Source: Syntrophaceae bacterium UBA3084 (GTDB lineage: Bacteria > Desulfobacterota > Syntrophia > Syntrophales > UBA6807). Taken from it: a stretch of 5,082 bases of DNA. Below the pieces are notes generated by a model. It was not told the origin of the DNA and searched no databases. It saw nothing but the letters and a program-made list of their open reading frames with translations. The DNA is taken from assembly GCA_002367335.1 (NCBI GenBank), contig DFBI01000206.1, forward strand, positions 5,941 through 11,022, written 5' to 3'. Of the stretch, positions 1 to 4,987 are shown one piece after another. The position numbers were made by a program, and so were the translations under genes. Positions within the stretch are counted from its first letter, which is position 1. Each line of letters starts with the position of its first letter.

Positions 1-12
1 CCCTCCCCTTAA

Positions 13-35
13 TCCCCTCCCACGAGGGGAGGGGA
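13..35. repeat. GC-rich inverted repeat downstream of kdsC
   Basis: TCCCCTCCC (13-21) is exactly complementary to GGGAGGGGA (27-35), giving a 9-bp stem with a 5-nt loop. Another CCCTCCCC block at 1-8 could compete for the same right arm, so this may be the edge of a larger repeat cut by the window. No T-run follows on the minus strand. With the 41-84 hairpin it makes the region after kdsC a block of foldback DNA with no gene. Confidence 0.65.
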
Positions 36-40
36 AATCT

Positions 41-84
41 GACCTTTTACGAAAGCATCAAAATTGATGCTGTCGTAAAAAGTC
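41..84. repeat. palindromic repeat, two convergent copies of the 21-nt unit
   Basis: GACCTTTTAC-GAAAG-CATCAA at 41-61 faces an inverted copy at 64-84 (GACTTTTTAC-GACAG-CATCAA on the minus strand), separated by two bases. Together they form a nearly continuous hairpin of about 20 pairs with mismatches at 44/81 and 53/72. The same unit brackets the composite element upstream of the TPR gene, there in the opposite arrangement. It begins 19 bases past the kdsC stop codon and could stabilise the 3' end of the kdsAC message, although no clean T-run follows on the minus strand. Confidence 0.8.
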
Positions 85-103
85 TGTCAATAGGTAAACT
101 GCG

Positions 104-646
104 TTAATTGATTTCATATCTTGAAACAATATCATCCCATTTTCCCTGAATCTTGAGAATGATCTCGCAAAGTTCTCTTACCGCCCCCTGCCCTCCTTTT
201 CTTTCCGTAATATAATCAGCTGATTCTTTTGCATATTCAGACGCATCTTCAACAGCCACCGAAAATCCGACTCTTCGAAATACAGGAATATCTACGATGT
301 CATCTCCGACATAAGCAACCTGTTCACCCGAGACTTTTTTCTTACGTAATATTTCTTCCAGATTCTCAACTTTATTTTTCGAACCCTGATAAATTTCTTT
401 TATTCCAAGCTCCCGGGCACGGTGTTCCACTACTTTTGATGTCCTTCCGGTAATCAGAACAACTTGAATGCCTGTCCTCATAAGCATCTTCAGACCGTGA
501 CCATCCCTTACATTAAAATGCTTTGTTTCATTTCCCAGATCATCAATAATTATTTTACCATCCGTTAATACCCCATCAACATCCAGTATTAAAAAAGTGA
601 TAGATTTAATTTTTTTTACCAGTTCTTCATCAAATAATTTATTCAT
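104..646 (-). CDS. kdsC: 3-deoxy-D-manno-octulosonate 8-phosphate phosphatase (KdsC)
   Basis: Hydrolyses KDO-8-phosphate to KDO and phosphate, the step after KdsA in making the LPS inner-core sugar; a cytoplasmic Mg-dependent enzyme of the HAD superfamily, usually tetrameric. The 180-residue product has the small, cap-less C0 HAD layout. Motif I is LDVDGVLTDG with nucleophile D22 and acid/base D24; motif II is LITGR with T66; the lysine is in YQGSKNK (K90 or K92); motif III/IV is GDDIVD (D115, D116). The C-terminal GGQGAVRE (151-158) is the tail typical of KdsC. Length is close to the E. coli protein (188 aa). The ATG start is supported by AAAGG at 653-657, six bases upstream and inside the last codons of kdsA. 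The genes are 3 nt apart, so translational coupling is likely. An A8 run on the coding strand (610-617) is the only oddity. Identification is secure at family level. Confidence 0.96.
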   Translation of the reverse strand: MNKLFDEELVKKIKSITFLILDVDGVLTDGKIIIDDLGNETKHFNVRDGHGLKMLMRTGIQVVLITGRTSKVVEHRARELGIKEIYQGSKNKVENLEEILRKKKVSGEQVAYVGDDIVDIPVFRRVGFSVAVEDASEYAKESADYITERKGGQGAVRELCEIILKIQGKWDDIVSRYEIN

Positions 647-649
647 ACT

Positions 650-1474
650 TTACCTTTCACATTTAACGACTCCATCGATCTTTTTCAATGTACGTAAAAG
701 ATCTGGAAGCGATTCCAAATAAAGAGAATTGGGACCGTCACAGAGAGCACACTCAGGATCAGGATGAACTTCCATAAACAACCCATCGATACCGACAGCG
801 ACTGCCGCGCGAGCCAAATAGACTGCCATGTCCCTGTTGCCACCCGACGCATTTCCAGCGCCTCCGGGAAGCTGTACACTGTGGGTGGCATCAAAAATCA
901 CCGGATATCCCATTGCTCTCAACACAGGAAGAGAACACATGTCAACAACAAGATTATTGTAGCCAAAACTTACGCCCCTTTCAGTCATCAGTATATTTTC
1001 ATTACCTGTAGATAGCACCTTATCCAATATATGTCTGGCATCCCATGGCGCAAGGAACTGCCCCTTCTTTATATTAACGATCTTTCCACATTTTGCCATT
1101 TCCATAACAAAATCCGTTTGTCGTGAGAGAAATGCCGGGACTTGCATGATATCCAGTACTTTTGACGCTTCTTCAATTTCTTCAAAACGGTGAACATCTG
1201 AAAGAACAGGAATAGACAGTTCCTCTTTGATCCTCTGTAAAATTTGAAGTCCCTTTTTTATGCCGGGCCCCCTGTAGGAATCTTTTGAAGTTCGATTCGC
1301 CTTGTCATACGAAGCCTTAAAGATGAAAGGAATATCTAATTCCTCAGTAATATCCTTCAGGGTTCCGGCTATCTCTCTTGTTTTTTCCTCGTCCTCAATA
1401 ACACAGGGACCGGCAATTAATACAAAGGGAGCGCCTCCTCCGATTGTAAAATTATTTAAAACGATCTGTTTCAT
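650..1474 (-). CDS. kdsA: 3-deoxy-8-phosphooctulonate synthase (KDO-8-P synthase), metal-dependent type
   Basis: Condenses phosphoenolpyruvate with D-arabinose-5-phosphate to KDO-8-phosphate, the committed step of KDO synthesis, in the cytoplasm. Family motifs in order (274-aa product): IAGPCVIE near residue 20, KASYDKANRTS around 63-73, YRGPG, SDVH, QVPAFLSRQTD, NIKKGQF, ERGVSFGYNN, DATHS, EVHPDPE and CDGPNS. C24, H198, E235 and D246 correspond to Aquifex aeolicus metal ligands Cys11, His185, Glu222 and Asp233 with a constant offset of 13. E. coli-type enzymes carry Asn at the Cys position, so this is the metal-dependent class. An in-frame ATG seven codons upstream (1495) extends the frame, but GGGAG at 1482-1486 lies seven bases before the ATG at 1474, so I prefer 1474. 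It is followed directly by kdsC. The upstream gap holds heptad repeats, and no clear promoter was found there. Confidence 0.96.
   Translation of the reverse strand: MKQIVLNNFTIGGGAPFVLIAGPCVIEDEEKTREIAGTLKDITEELDIPFIFKASYDKANRTSKDSYRGPGIKKGLQILQRIKEELSIPVLSDVHRFEEIEEASKVLDIMQVPAFLSRQTDFVMEMAKCGKIVNIKKGQFLAPWDARHILDKVLSTGNENILMTERGVSFGYNNLVVDMCSLPVLRAMGYPVIFDATHSVQLPGGAGNASGGNRDMAVYLARAAVAVGIDGLFMEVHPDPECALCDGPNSLYLESLPDLLRTLKKIDGVVKCER
653..657 (-). promoter_or_regulatory. kdsC ribosome binding site inside the kdsA 3' end
   Basis: On the minus strand this reads AAAGG, six bases before the kdsC ATG, and is made from the last sense codons of kdsA (GAA AGG). Ribosomes ending on kdsA pass directly over it, which supports coupled translation of the two KDO enzymes. 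Confidence 0.7.
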
Positions 1475-1481
1475 CTGTAAA

Positions 1482-1486
1482 CTCCC
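1482..1486 (-). promoter_or_regulatory. kdsA ribosome binding site that decides the start
   Basis: The minus strand reads GGGAG seven bases before the ATG at 1474. The alternative ATG at 1495 has no purine-rich motif in front of it, so this site favours the shorter, 274-residue KdsA. Confidence 0.75.
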
Positions 1487-1500
1487 GTTAATCATCTAAA

Positions 1501-1513
1501 GCGGCCAAGCCGC
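1501..1513. repeat. small GC hairpin upstream of kdsA
   Basis: GCGGC and GCCGC (1501-1505 and 1509-1513) form a 5-bp stem with a 3-nt loop, about 26 bases before the kdsA start codon. It lies next to the heptad repeats. No T-run follows on the minus strand, so it is not a canonical terminator. A role in the kdsA leader is possible but unproven. Confidence 0.4.
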
Positions 1514-1520
1514 AAGGACT

Positions 1521-1541
1521 GAGCAACGAGCAATGAGGATT
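1521..1541 (+). repeat. three-unit GAGNANY-type heptad repeat
   Basis: Three consecutive 7-mers in register: GAGCAAC (1521-1527), GAGCAAT (1528-1534) and the degenerate GAGGATT (1535-1541). The period equals that of the CCTTGNN array beginning 18 bases later, but the unit differs. It is short, so chance is not excluded, although the shared 7-nt period next to a clear heptad array makes chance less likely. Confidence 0.45.
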
Positions 1542-1558
1542 AATGGCAAAAGGTTTTT

Positions 1559-1628
1559 CCTTGAACCTTGCACCTTGCACCTTGCACCTTGCACCTTGCT
1601 CCTTGGTCCTTGGTCCTTGGTCCTTTCT
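1559..1628 (+). repeat. CCTTGNN heptanucleotide array, upstream of kdsA
   Basis: Nine CCTTGNN heptads run in perfect 7-nt register from 1559 to 1621, followed by a degenerate tenth (CCTTTCT). The last two bases change in blocks: AA once, CA four times, CT once, GT three times. The array fills most of the gap between the TPR stop codon and kdsA. The plus strand is open through it and gives a low-complexity peptide (LAPCTL-like), which I regard as an artefact. Block-wise identity of neighbours suggests growth by local duplication. No protein-binding role can be assigned from sequence. Confidence 0.9.
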
Positions 1629-1633
1629 AATCC

Positions 1634-3628
1634 CTACTTATACTTCTCCCGCAACATTTTGATTCTCATTTCGGGTATTTTCTGTGCCGCCTTTGCGGAA
1701 CCGGGATTAAGCTGATACGCATTCGTATATTCCCTTAAAGCATCTTTGTACATCTTCTTTTTTTCATAAGCCATTGCAAGATTCAGGAAAACCATATCGT
1801 CTTCACTATCATATCGAAGCGAGGCCTTGTAATTTTTAATCTCCTGATTGACATCACCTTTACGACCATAGGCATAAGCCAGACTTGAATAAAGTTCCGC
1901 CTTCCCGGGATGAAGCTTTATCATTTTCTTATAAGCATCTATAGATTTGTTATAATTTTTCTTTTTCAGATAATACTCTGCCAGGATTGTCAGAACCTCG
2001 ACTGTTGGATTGGATGAGGCATATTTTTCATATTCAGAAATTGATTTGTTACGCTTTCCCATCTTGCCATAGGCAAAAGCAAGGTCATGGTGTATCTCCT
2101 TACTTTTCAGGCCATATTTTATTGCTTTCTCATAGTTTTCTGCCATTCTCTTATAATCTTTTAATCTCCCGTATGCAAAACCGAGCTGTGCGTACGCAGG
2201 CGCATATTTGGGAGAATTCTTCACAACCTTCCTGTACAAACCGATGGCCTTTTTATAGTTTCTCTTTCTTACATAATAATCGGCTAACCGGGACAGGGCA
2301 TCCGTATCATCAGGTTGTAATGATATTACCTTTTCGTATTCTTTAGCCGCATTCTTATAAAGCTTTCTCTTCTCGTAGGCCACGGCAAGATTAAAATGGA
2401 TTACAGGGTCTTTCGGATTAAGGGAGATAGCCTTCTTATAATTAGCAATTTCTCTCTTCCACTCTCCCTTGCCTCCACTGGCAAGACCGATGTTCGCATA
2501 AGCCGTCGCATTCTTCGGTTGTTTTCTAATAATCTTTTTATACAGATCTATGGATTCATCATATCTGCCGGCTTTGAGACAGACATCAGCCAGAGCATTC
2601 ATCACATTGATATCGCGCGGCATTTTTTTATAAACATATTTATAATATTTGATAGCATCGGATGATTTACCTGTTTTCTCGTATGCTTCCGCCAGCCGAT
2701 AGCGGGCTTGAATATTATCAGGGTTTAATTTGAGAGAAACCTTGTAATTGGCAATTGCCCTGTCCCATTTTCCCAGCCTGGAATAAGCTAACGCTATACC
2801 GGCATAAGGAAAATCATCTTCAGGGCTATTCCGTATTATTTTTCTGTAAACCGGAATGGCTTTGTCATATTTCTTTAATCTCATATATGCCTTTGATAAT
2901 TCAACGAGGGCCGTCATATCACCGGGTTTTTGTTTAAGCACCTTTTTATACTCTGCAATCCCCCTGGTGATCTTACCTGAATTTATATATATCCCTGCCA
3001 GCGCCTTGCGTGTATTCACATCATCTTTTTTCATACTCAAGGCACGTTGAAGAAACTTAATCTGAGATTTTTTGCTCTTTGTACTTCTCGCATACCTGAG
3101 CCAGTCTTGAGGTGTAATTATTACCTTTACGGGAATGGATGCAATGATTTCGTCATGATATTTCACATGAATATTGTAACCTTTATTTTTCTTTGTTTGT
3201 TTTCGCCTTATAACTTTATCACTTAATTCCATACCATTAAGCAATGTCCTGAAATCATTTTCACTTCCCATACCCTCTATATCAGCGCTGATTCCTCTCT
3301 CGAAAAGTGAGTCGGATGATACCTCTTTTAAGACAAATTCATCACGGTACGAAATCTCGAAAACATCTCCTTTAGCTAATCGATAATCCTTTCCATTTTT
3401 TTCAACATCAAGGTAATAAAAATGCGGCGTGTGACCCAGCACAGTGGAAAGAAAAATGCTTTTTGTCCTTGATAGTGTAGAAAACCACTTACTATATTTT
3501 GCCCCCAGATAATGATCAAACACCACACCGCCGGCAAAAAACAAAACAAGAAGAATAATGATCACCCAGACAGGCACATTATTGCCACCTTGTTTTTCTT
3601 CTCTCTTAATTCTGTAATAATCCACCAT
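1634..3628 (-). CDS. membrane-anchored tetratricopeptide-repeat protein, function unknown
   Basis: A 664-residue product. Residues 1-17 are charged (YRIKREEK), followed by a hydrophobic segment at about 18-37 (WVIIILLVLFF core). The positive N-terminus suggests an uncleaved anchor with the rest in the periplasm. Residues ~42-195 are a unique region, perhaps beta-rich, that I do not recognise. From ~200 to ~645 come about 13 TPRs of 34 residues with the usual small-residue and Tyr/Ala/Pro positions. Twelve form four copies of a three-TPR block. Many TPRs here are Lys/Arg/Tyr-rich. I chose the ATG at 3628 because the frame is open to an ATG at 3748 only through a palindromic repeat element, whose peptide (MVRQAHHEQ, PELVEG) is a common artefact. 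The chosen start has only a weak AGAGA site at 3636-3640. TPRs scaffold protein complexes; a role in envelope assembly is guesswork from position beside KDO genes. Confidence 0.88.
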   Translation of the reverse strand: MVDYYRIKREEKQGGNNVPVWVIIILLVLFFAGGVVFDHYLGAKYSKWFSTLSRTKSIFLSTVLGHTPHFYYLDVEKNGKDYRLAKGDVFEISYRDEFVLKEVSSDSLFERGISADIEGMGSENDFRTLLNGMELSDKVIRRKQTKKNKGYNIHVKYHDEIIASIPVKVIITPQDWLRYARSTKSKKSQIKFLQRALSMKKDDVNTRKALAGIYINSGKITRGIAEYKKVLKQKPGDMTALVELSKAYMRLKKYDKAIPVYRKIIRNSPEDDFPYAGIALAYSRLGKWDRAIANYKVSLKLNPDNIQARYRLAEAYEKTGKSSDAIKYYKYVYKKMPRDINVMNALADVCLKAGRYDESIDLYKKIIRKQPKNATAYANIGLASGGKGEWKREIANYKKAISLNPKDPVIHFNLAVAYEKRKLYKNAAKEYEKVISLQPDDTDALSRLADYYVRKRNYKKAIGLYRKVVKNSPKYAPAYAQLGFAYGRLKDYKRMAENYEKAIKYGLKSKEIHHDLAFAYGKMGKRNKSISEYEKYASSNPTVEVLTILAEYYLKKKNYNKSIDAYKKMIKLHPGKAELYSSLAYAYGRKGDVNQEIKNYKASLRYDSEDDMVFLNLAMAYEKKKMYKDALREYTNAYQLNPGSAKAAQKIPEMRIKMLREKYK
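1697..2914 (-). repeat. four-fold supermodule of three TPRs within the TPR gene
   Basis: Coding repeats of 102, 102, 101 and 101 codons at about 2609-2914, 2303-2608, 2000-2302 and 1697-1999. Within each unit TPR A ends in a Y(R/K)K(I/V/M)(I/V)-type helix, TPR B usually starts with a Tyr and carries an ENYK/ANYK/KNYK-type helix, and TPR C carries LAxAYEK or LAxAYGK, then usually EYE or a variant. Corresponding leucines of TPR A lie at residues 244, 346, 448 and 549 of the 664-aa protein. Position-specific resemblance at this spacing points to duplication of a three-TPR block rather than single-repeat expansion. Confidence 0.8.
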
Positions 3629-3640
3629 ATCAGATTCTCT

Positions 3641-3812
3641 AACCTTGATGGCTTTGTAAAAAGTCCAACTTCTGCGTTGCGCTGCATCCTTCCCTTCGAC
3701 AAGCTCAGGGCAGGCTATATTTTGCTCATGGTGAGCTTGTCGAACCATACGCGCCTTGAATTTGAAGTTTTTTACTTTGCCATCTAATTTTGACTTTTTA
3801 CGGGTGCATCAA
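3641..3812. repeat. composite palindromic repeat element upstream of the TPR gene
   Basis: Outer arms are copies of a 21-nt unit, GACTTTTTAC-N5-CATCAA: 3645-3665 on the minus strand and 3792-3812 on the plus strand, pointing away from each other. A degenerate further copy lies at 3766-3787 (AGTTTTTTAC, TTTGC, CATCTAA). The left arm with its adjoining CAACTTC can pair with this degenerate copy and its GAAGTT. The centre holds a perfect 13-bp inverted repeat, listed separately. No transposase is present, so it is at most a non-autonomous or REP-like element. Its left edge stops 16 bases before the TPR ATG, so it supplies part of that gene's leader. Similar sequences are, to my knowledge, scattered in many environmental genomes. 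Confidence 0.75.
3695..3744. repeat. 13-bp inverted repeat (VRQAHHE / PELVEG palindrome)
   Basis: TTCGACAAGCTCA at 3695-3707 is exactly complementary to TGAGCTTGTCGAA at 3732-3744, with a 24-nt spacer, giving a strong hairpin on either strand. Translated on the minus strand it yields the familiar artefact peptides MVRQAHHE and PELVEG. It resembles REP-type elements: short, palindromic, intergenic and without an open gene of its own. Whether it affects transcription of the TPR gene that follows on the minus strand cannot be told from the sequence. Confidence 0.88.
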
Positions 3813-3924
3813 CCTTGACCCCTGTCCCTTAAACCTCGAACCTTGTCCCTTGAACCTTGGACCTTATTCCTTGTCCCTTGCTCCTTGAACCTTGTCCCTT
3901 GTCCCTTGAACCTTGAACCTTTGT
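3813..3924 (+). repeat. CCTTGNN heptanucleotide array, downstream of xerD
   Basis: Sixteen consecutive heptads in perfect 7-nt register without an indel across 112 bases. Most are CCTTGAA or CCTTGTC, with variants CCTTGAC, CCCTGTC, CCTTAAA, CCTCGAA, CCTTGGA, CCTTATT, CCTTGCT and a final CCTTTGT. The array starts at the base after the composite palindrome and ends 11 bases before the xerD stop codon, so it fills the rest of the gap. Orientation is the same as the array at 1559-1628. The units are more diverged than in that array, suggesting a different age or turnover. No coding potential is credible here. Confidence 0.92.
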
Positions 3925-3935
3925 GGTTTAGTCCC

Positions 3936-4823
3936 CTATCCCCTTGGATGACATTTCTTATGAATATCCTTTAATCTTTCTCTCGTAACATGTGTATAAA
4001 TCTGTGTAGTTGATATATCGGAATGACCAAGCATAACCTGAACAGAACGAAGATCCGCCCCTCCTTCCAAAAGATGCGTGGCAAATGAATGCCTGAAAGT
4101 GTGGGGATGAATTTTTTTATGCAATCCGGATTTAGTAGCATATTTTTTCACAATCTTCCAGAATCCCTGACGTGTCAGACCGTTTCCTGATCTGTTCACG
4201 AAAAAAAAGTTGGTTCTTTTGCCTTTCAAAAGTTTTAATCTTCCCTCGTTAATATACCTGGTCATGTAGTCGATAGCAAATTTCCCAATGGGGACAATCC
4301 TTTCCTTGCTGCCCTTTCCGATAACGATAAGATATCCCACATGCCAATTGATACTGTTGATGGTCAATGAAATCAACTCTGATACGCGAATTCCCGTCGC
4401 ATACATAAGCTCCAGCATGGCCCTGTCCCTCATCCCAAGCGGCGTTTTTGCATCAGGTTGTTCCAGAAGAAGATTCATCTCATCCTTACTCAACGTATCG
4501 GGAAGACGCATCCATACCTTGGCAAGCTCAATGTTTGCCACAGGACTTTCATCAAGGATATCTTCACGGAGAAGATACTTATAAAACCCCCTGATTGCCG
4601 CAAGCGCTCTGTTACTGGAATTTGCCGTTAATCCACAATTCCTCACATAACCCAGATAGGATATAACATTATCCGATGTAATATCTTTTATACTTTTAAT
4701 ACCGCGCCCGTCCATAAATTCCCAATACCGGTTTAAATCCCGGCTGTATGCCTCCAGTGTATTGAGGGAAAGGCCCTTCTCGATGGCAAGGAAATTGAGA
4801 TATTCATCGATATACTGATACAT
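3936..4823 (-). CDS. xerD: site-specific tyrosine recombinase XerD
   Basis: Catalyses strand exchange at the chromosomal dif site, normally with XerC and under FtsK control, to resolve chromosome dimers at division. The 295-residue product has an N-terminal SAM-like core-binding domain (about 1-85; YIDEYLNFLAIEKGLS, TLEAYSRDL) and a C-terminal catalytic domain. All catalytic residues are visible: R146 (ATGIRVSEL), K170 (GKGSKERIVP), H241 and R244 (HPHTFRHSF), H267 (LGHSD) and nucleophile Y276 (IYTHV). Each sits three positions before its E. coli XerD counterpart, so it is full length. The frame continues upstream to an ATG at 4937, but AGGTG at 4833-4837 lies nine bases before the ATG at 4823 and the shorter protein matches family length. 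XerC, or a single-recombinase XerH-like role, cannot be fully excluded; no dif-like site was recognised. A T8 run on the coding strand lies at 4201-4208. Confidence 0.92.
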   Translation of the reverse strand: MYQYIDEYLNFLAIEKGLSLNTLEAYSRDLNRYWEFMDGRGIKSIKDITSDNVISYLGYVRNCGLTANSSNRALAAIRGFYKYLLREDILDESPVANIELAKVWMRLPDTLSKDEMNLLLEQPDAKTPLGMRDRAMLELMYATGIRVSELISLTINSINWHVGYLIVIGKGSKERIVPIGKFAIDYMTRYINEGRLKLLKGKRTNFFFVNRSGNGLTRQGFWKIVKKYATKSGLHKKIHPHTFRHSFATHLLEGGADLRSVQVMLGHSDISTTQIYTHVTRERLKDIHKKCHPRG

Positions 4824-4832
4824 AATTACATT

Positions 4833-4837
4833 CACCT
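4833..4837 (-). promoter_or_regulatory. xerD ribosome binding site that decides the start
   Basis: The minus strand reads AGGTG nine bases before the ATG at 4823. The upstream in-frame ATG at 4935-4937 sits inside the terminator hairpin and would add 38 residues unlike a Xer N-terminus, so this site favours the 295-residue protein. Confidence 0.7.
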
Positions 4838-4917
4838 GCCTGTAATCCAAATCTAATCCATACAAGACAGGATTGCAAGCATCATGACAAGCAGGATTAG
4901 TAAATATTCCCTGATTA

Positions 4918-4961
4918 CAGAGAAAAGCCCGGACCAATTATAAAATGATCCGGGCTTTTTT
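4918..4961 (-). terminator. rho-independent terminator hairpin upstream of xerD
   Basis: AAAAGCCCGGA (4923-4933) pairs with TCCGGGCTTTT (4949-4959). In minus-strand RNA the stem extends three more pairs through a G-U wobble (4934/4948), giving 14 pairs and a 9-nt loop; on the plus strand that position is an A-C mismatch, so the minus direction folds better. It is followed by UUUUCUCU in minus RNA. The plus direction has a longer T6 tract (4956-4961), so the hairpin could work both ways. It probably ends a leftward transcript arriving from beyond the right edge; if the xerD promoter lies further right it would act as a leader attenuator. Confidence 0.75.
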
Positions 4962-4965
4962 GCAG
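4937..4965 (-). promoter_or_regulatory. possible xerD promoter overlapping the terminator loop
   Basis: Minus-strand TATAAT at 4937-4942 is a perfect -10 hexamer, in the loop of the terminator hairpin. Seventeen bases upstream is CTGCAA (4960-4965), only a three-of-six match to TTGACA. A start near 4930 would give xerD a leader of about 107 nt. The perfect -10 may be chance in an AT-rich loop. Confidence 0.3.
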
Positions 4966-4987
4966 CATGCAGCTATTATCACGTTAA

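Noticed and set aside
1533..1715. Plus-strand open frame through the heptad array giving a Leu/Pro/Cys/Thr-rich peptide
   Set aside because: The peptide is the direct translation of CCTTGNN repeats and then runs antisense into the TPR gene; it has no ribosome binding site or recognisable domain.
3512..3787. Plus-strand open frame covering the palindromic repeat
   Set aside because: It is antisense to the TPR N-terminus and then reads repeat DNA; the ending FEVFYFAI-like peptide comes from the repeat arm.
3641..3812. Insertion sequence
   Set aside because: Inverted arms are present, but the interior is only about 126 nt and encodes no transposase.
3813..3924. CRISPR array
   Set aside because: Units are 7 nt and contiguous, with no 25-40 nt direct repeats, no unique spacers and no cas gene.
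4201..4208. A8/T8 run in xerD as a phase-variation switch
   Set aside because: The frame is intact, eight bases is modest for this base composition, and a similar run occurs in kdsC (610-617); nothing suggests switching.
3936..4823. Integrase of a mobile element or integron rather than housekeeping XerD
   Set aside because: Length, catalytic spacing and N-terminal domain match XerD closely; no att-like repeats, tRNA gene, cargo genes or integron-specific insertion are visible.
4962..4973. GCAGCATGCAGC as an operator palindrome
   Set aside because: Only the central GCATGC is truly palindromic; the outer bases do not pair.
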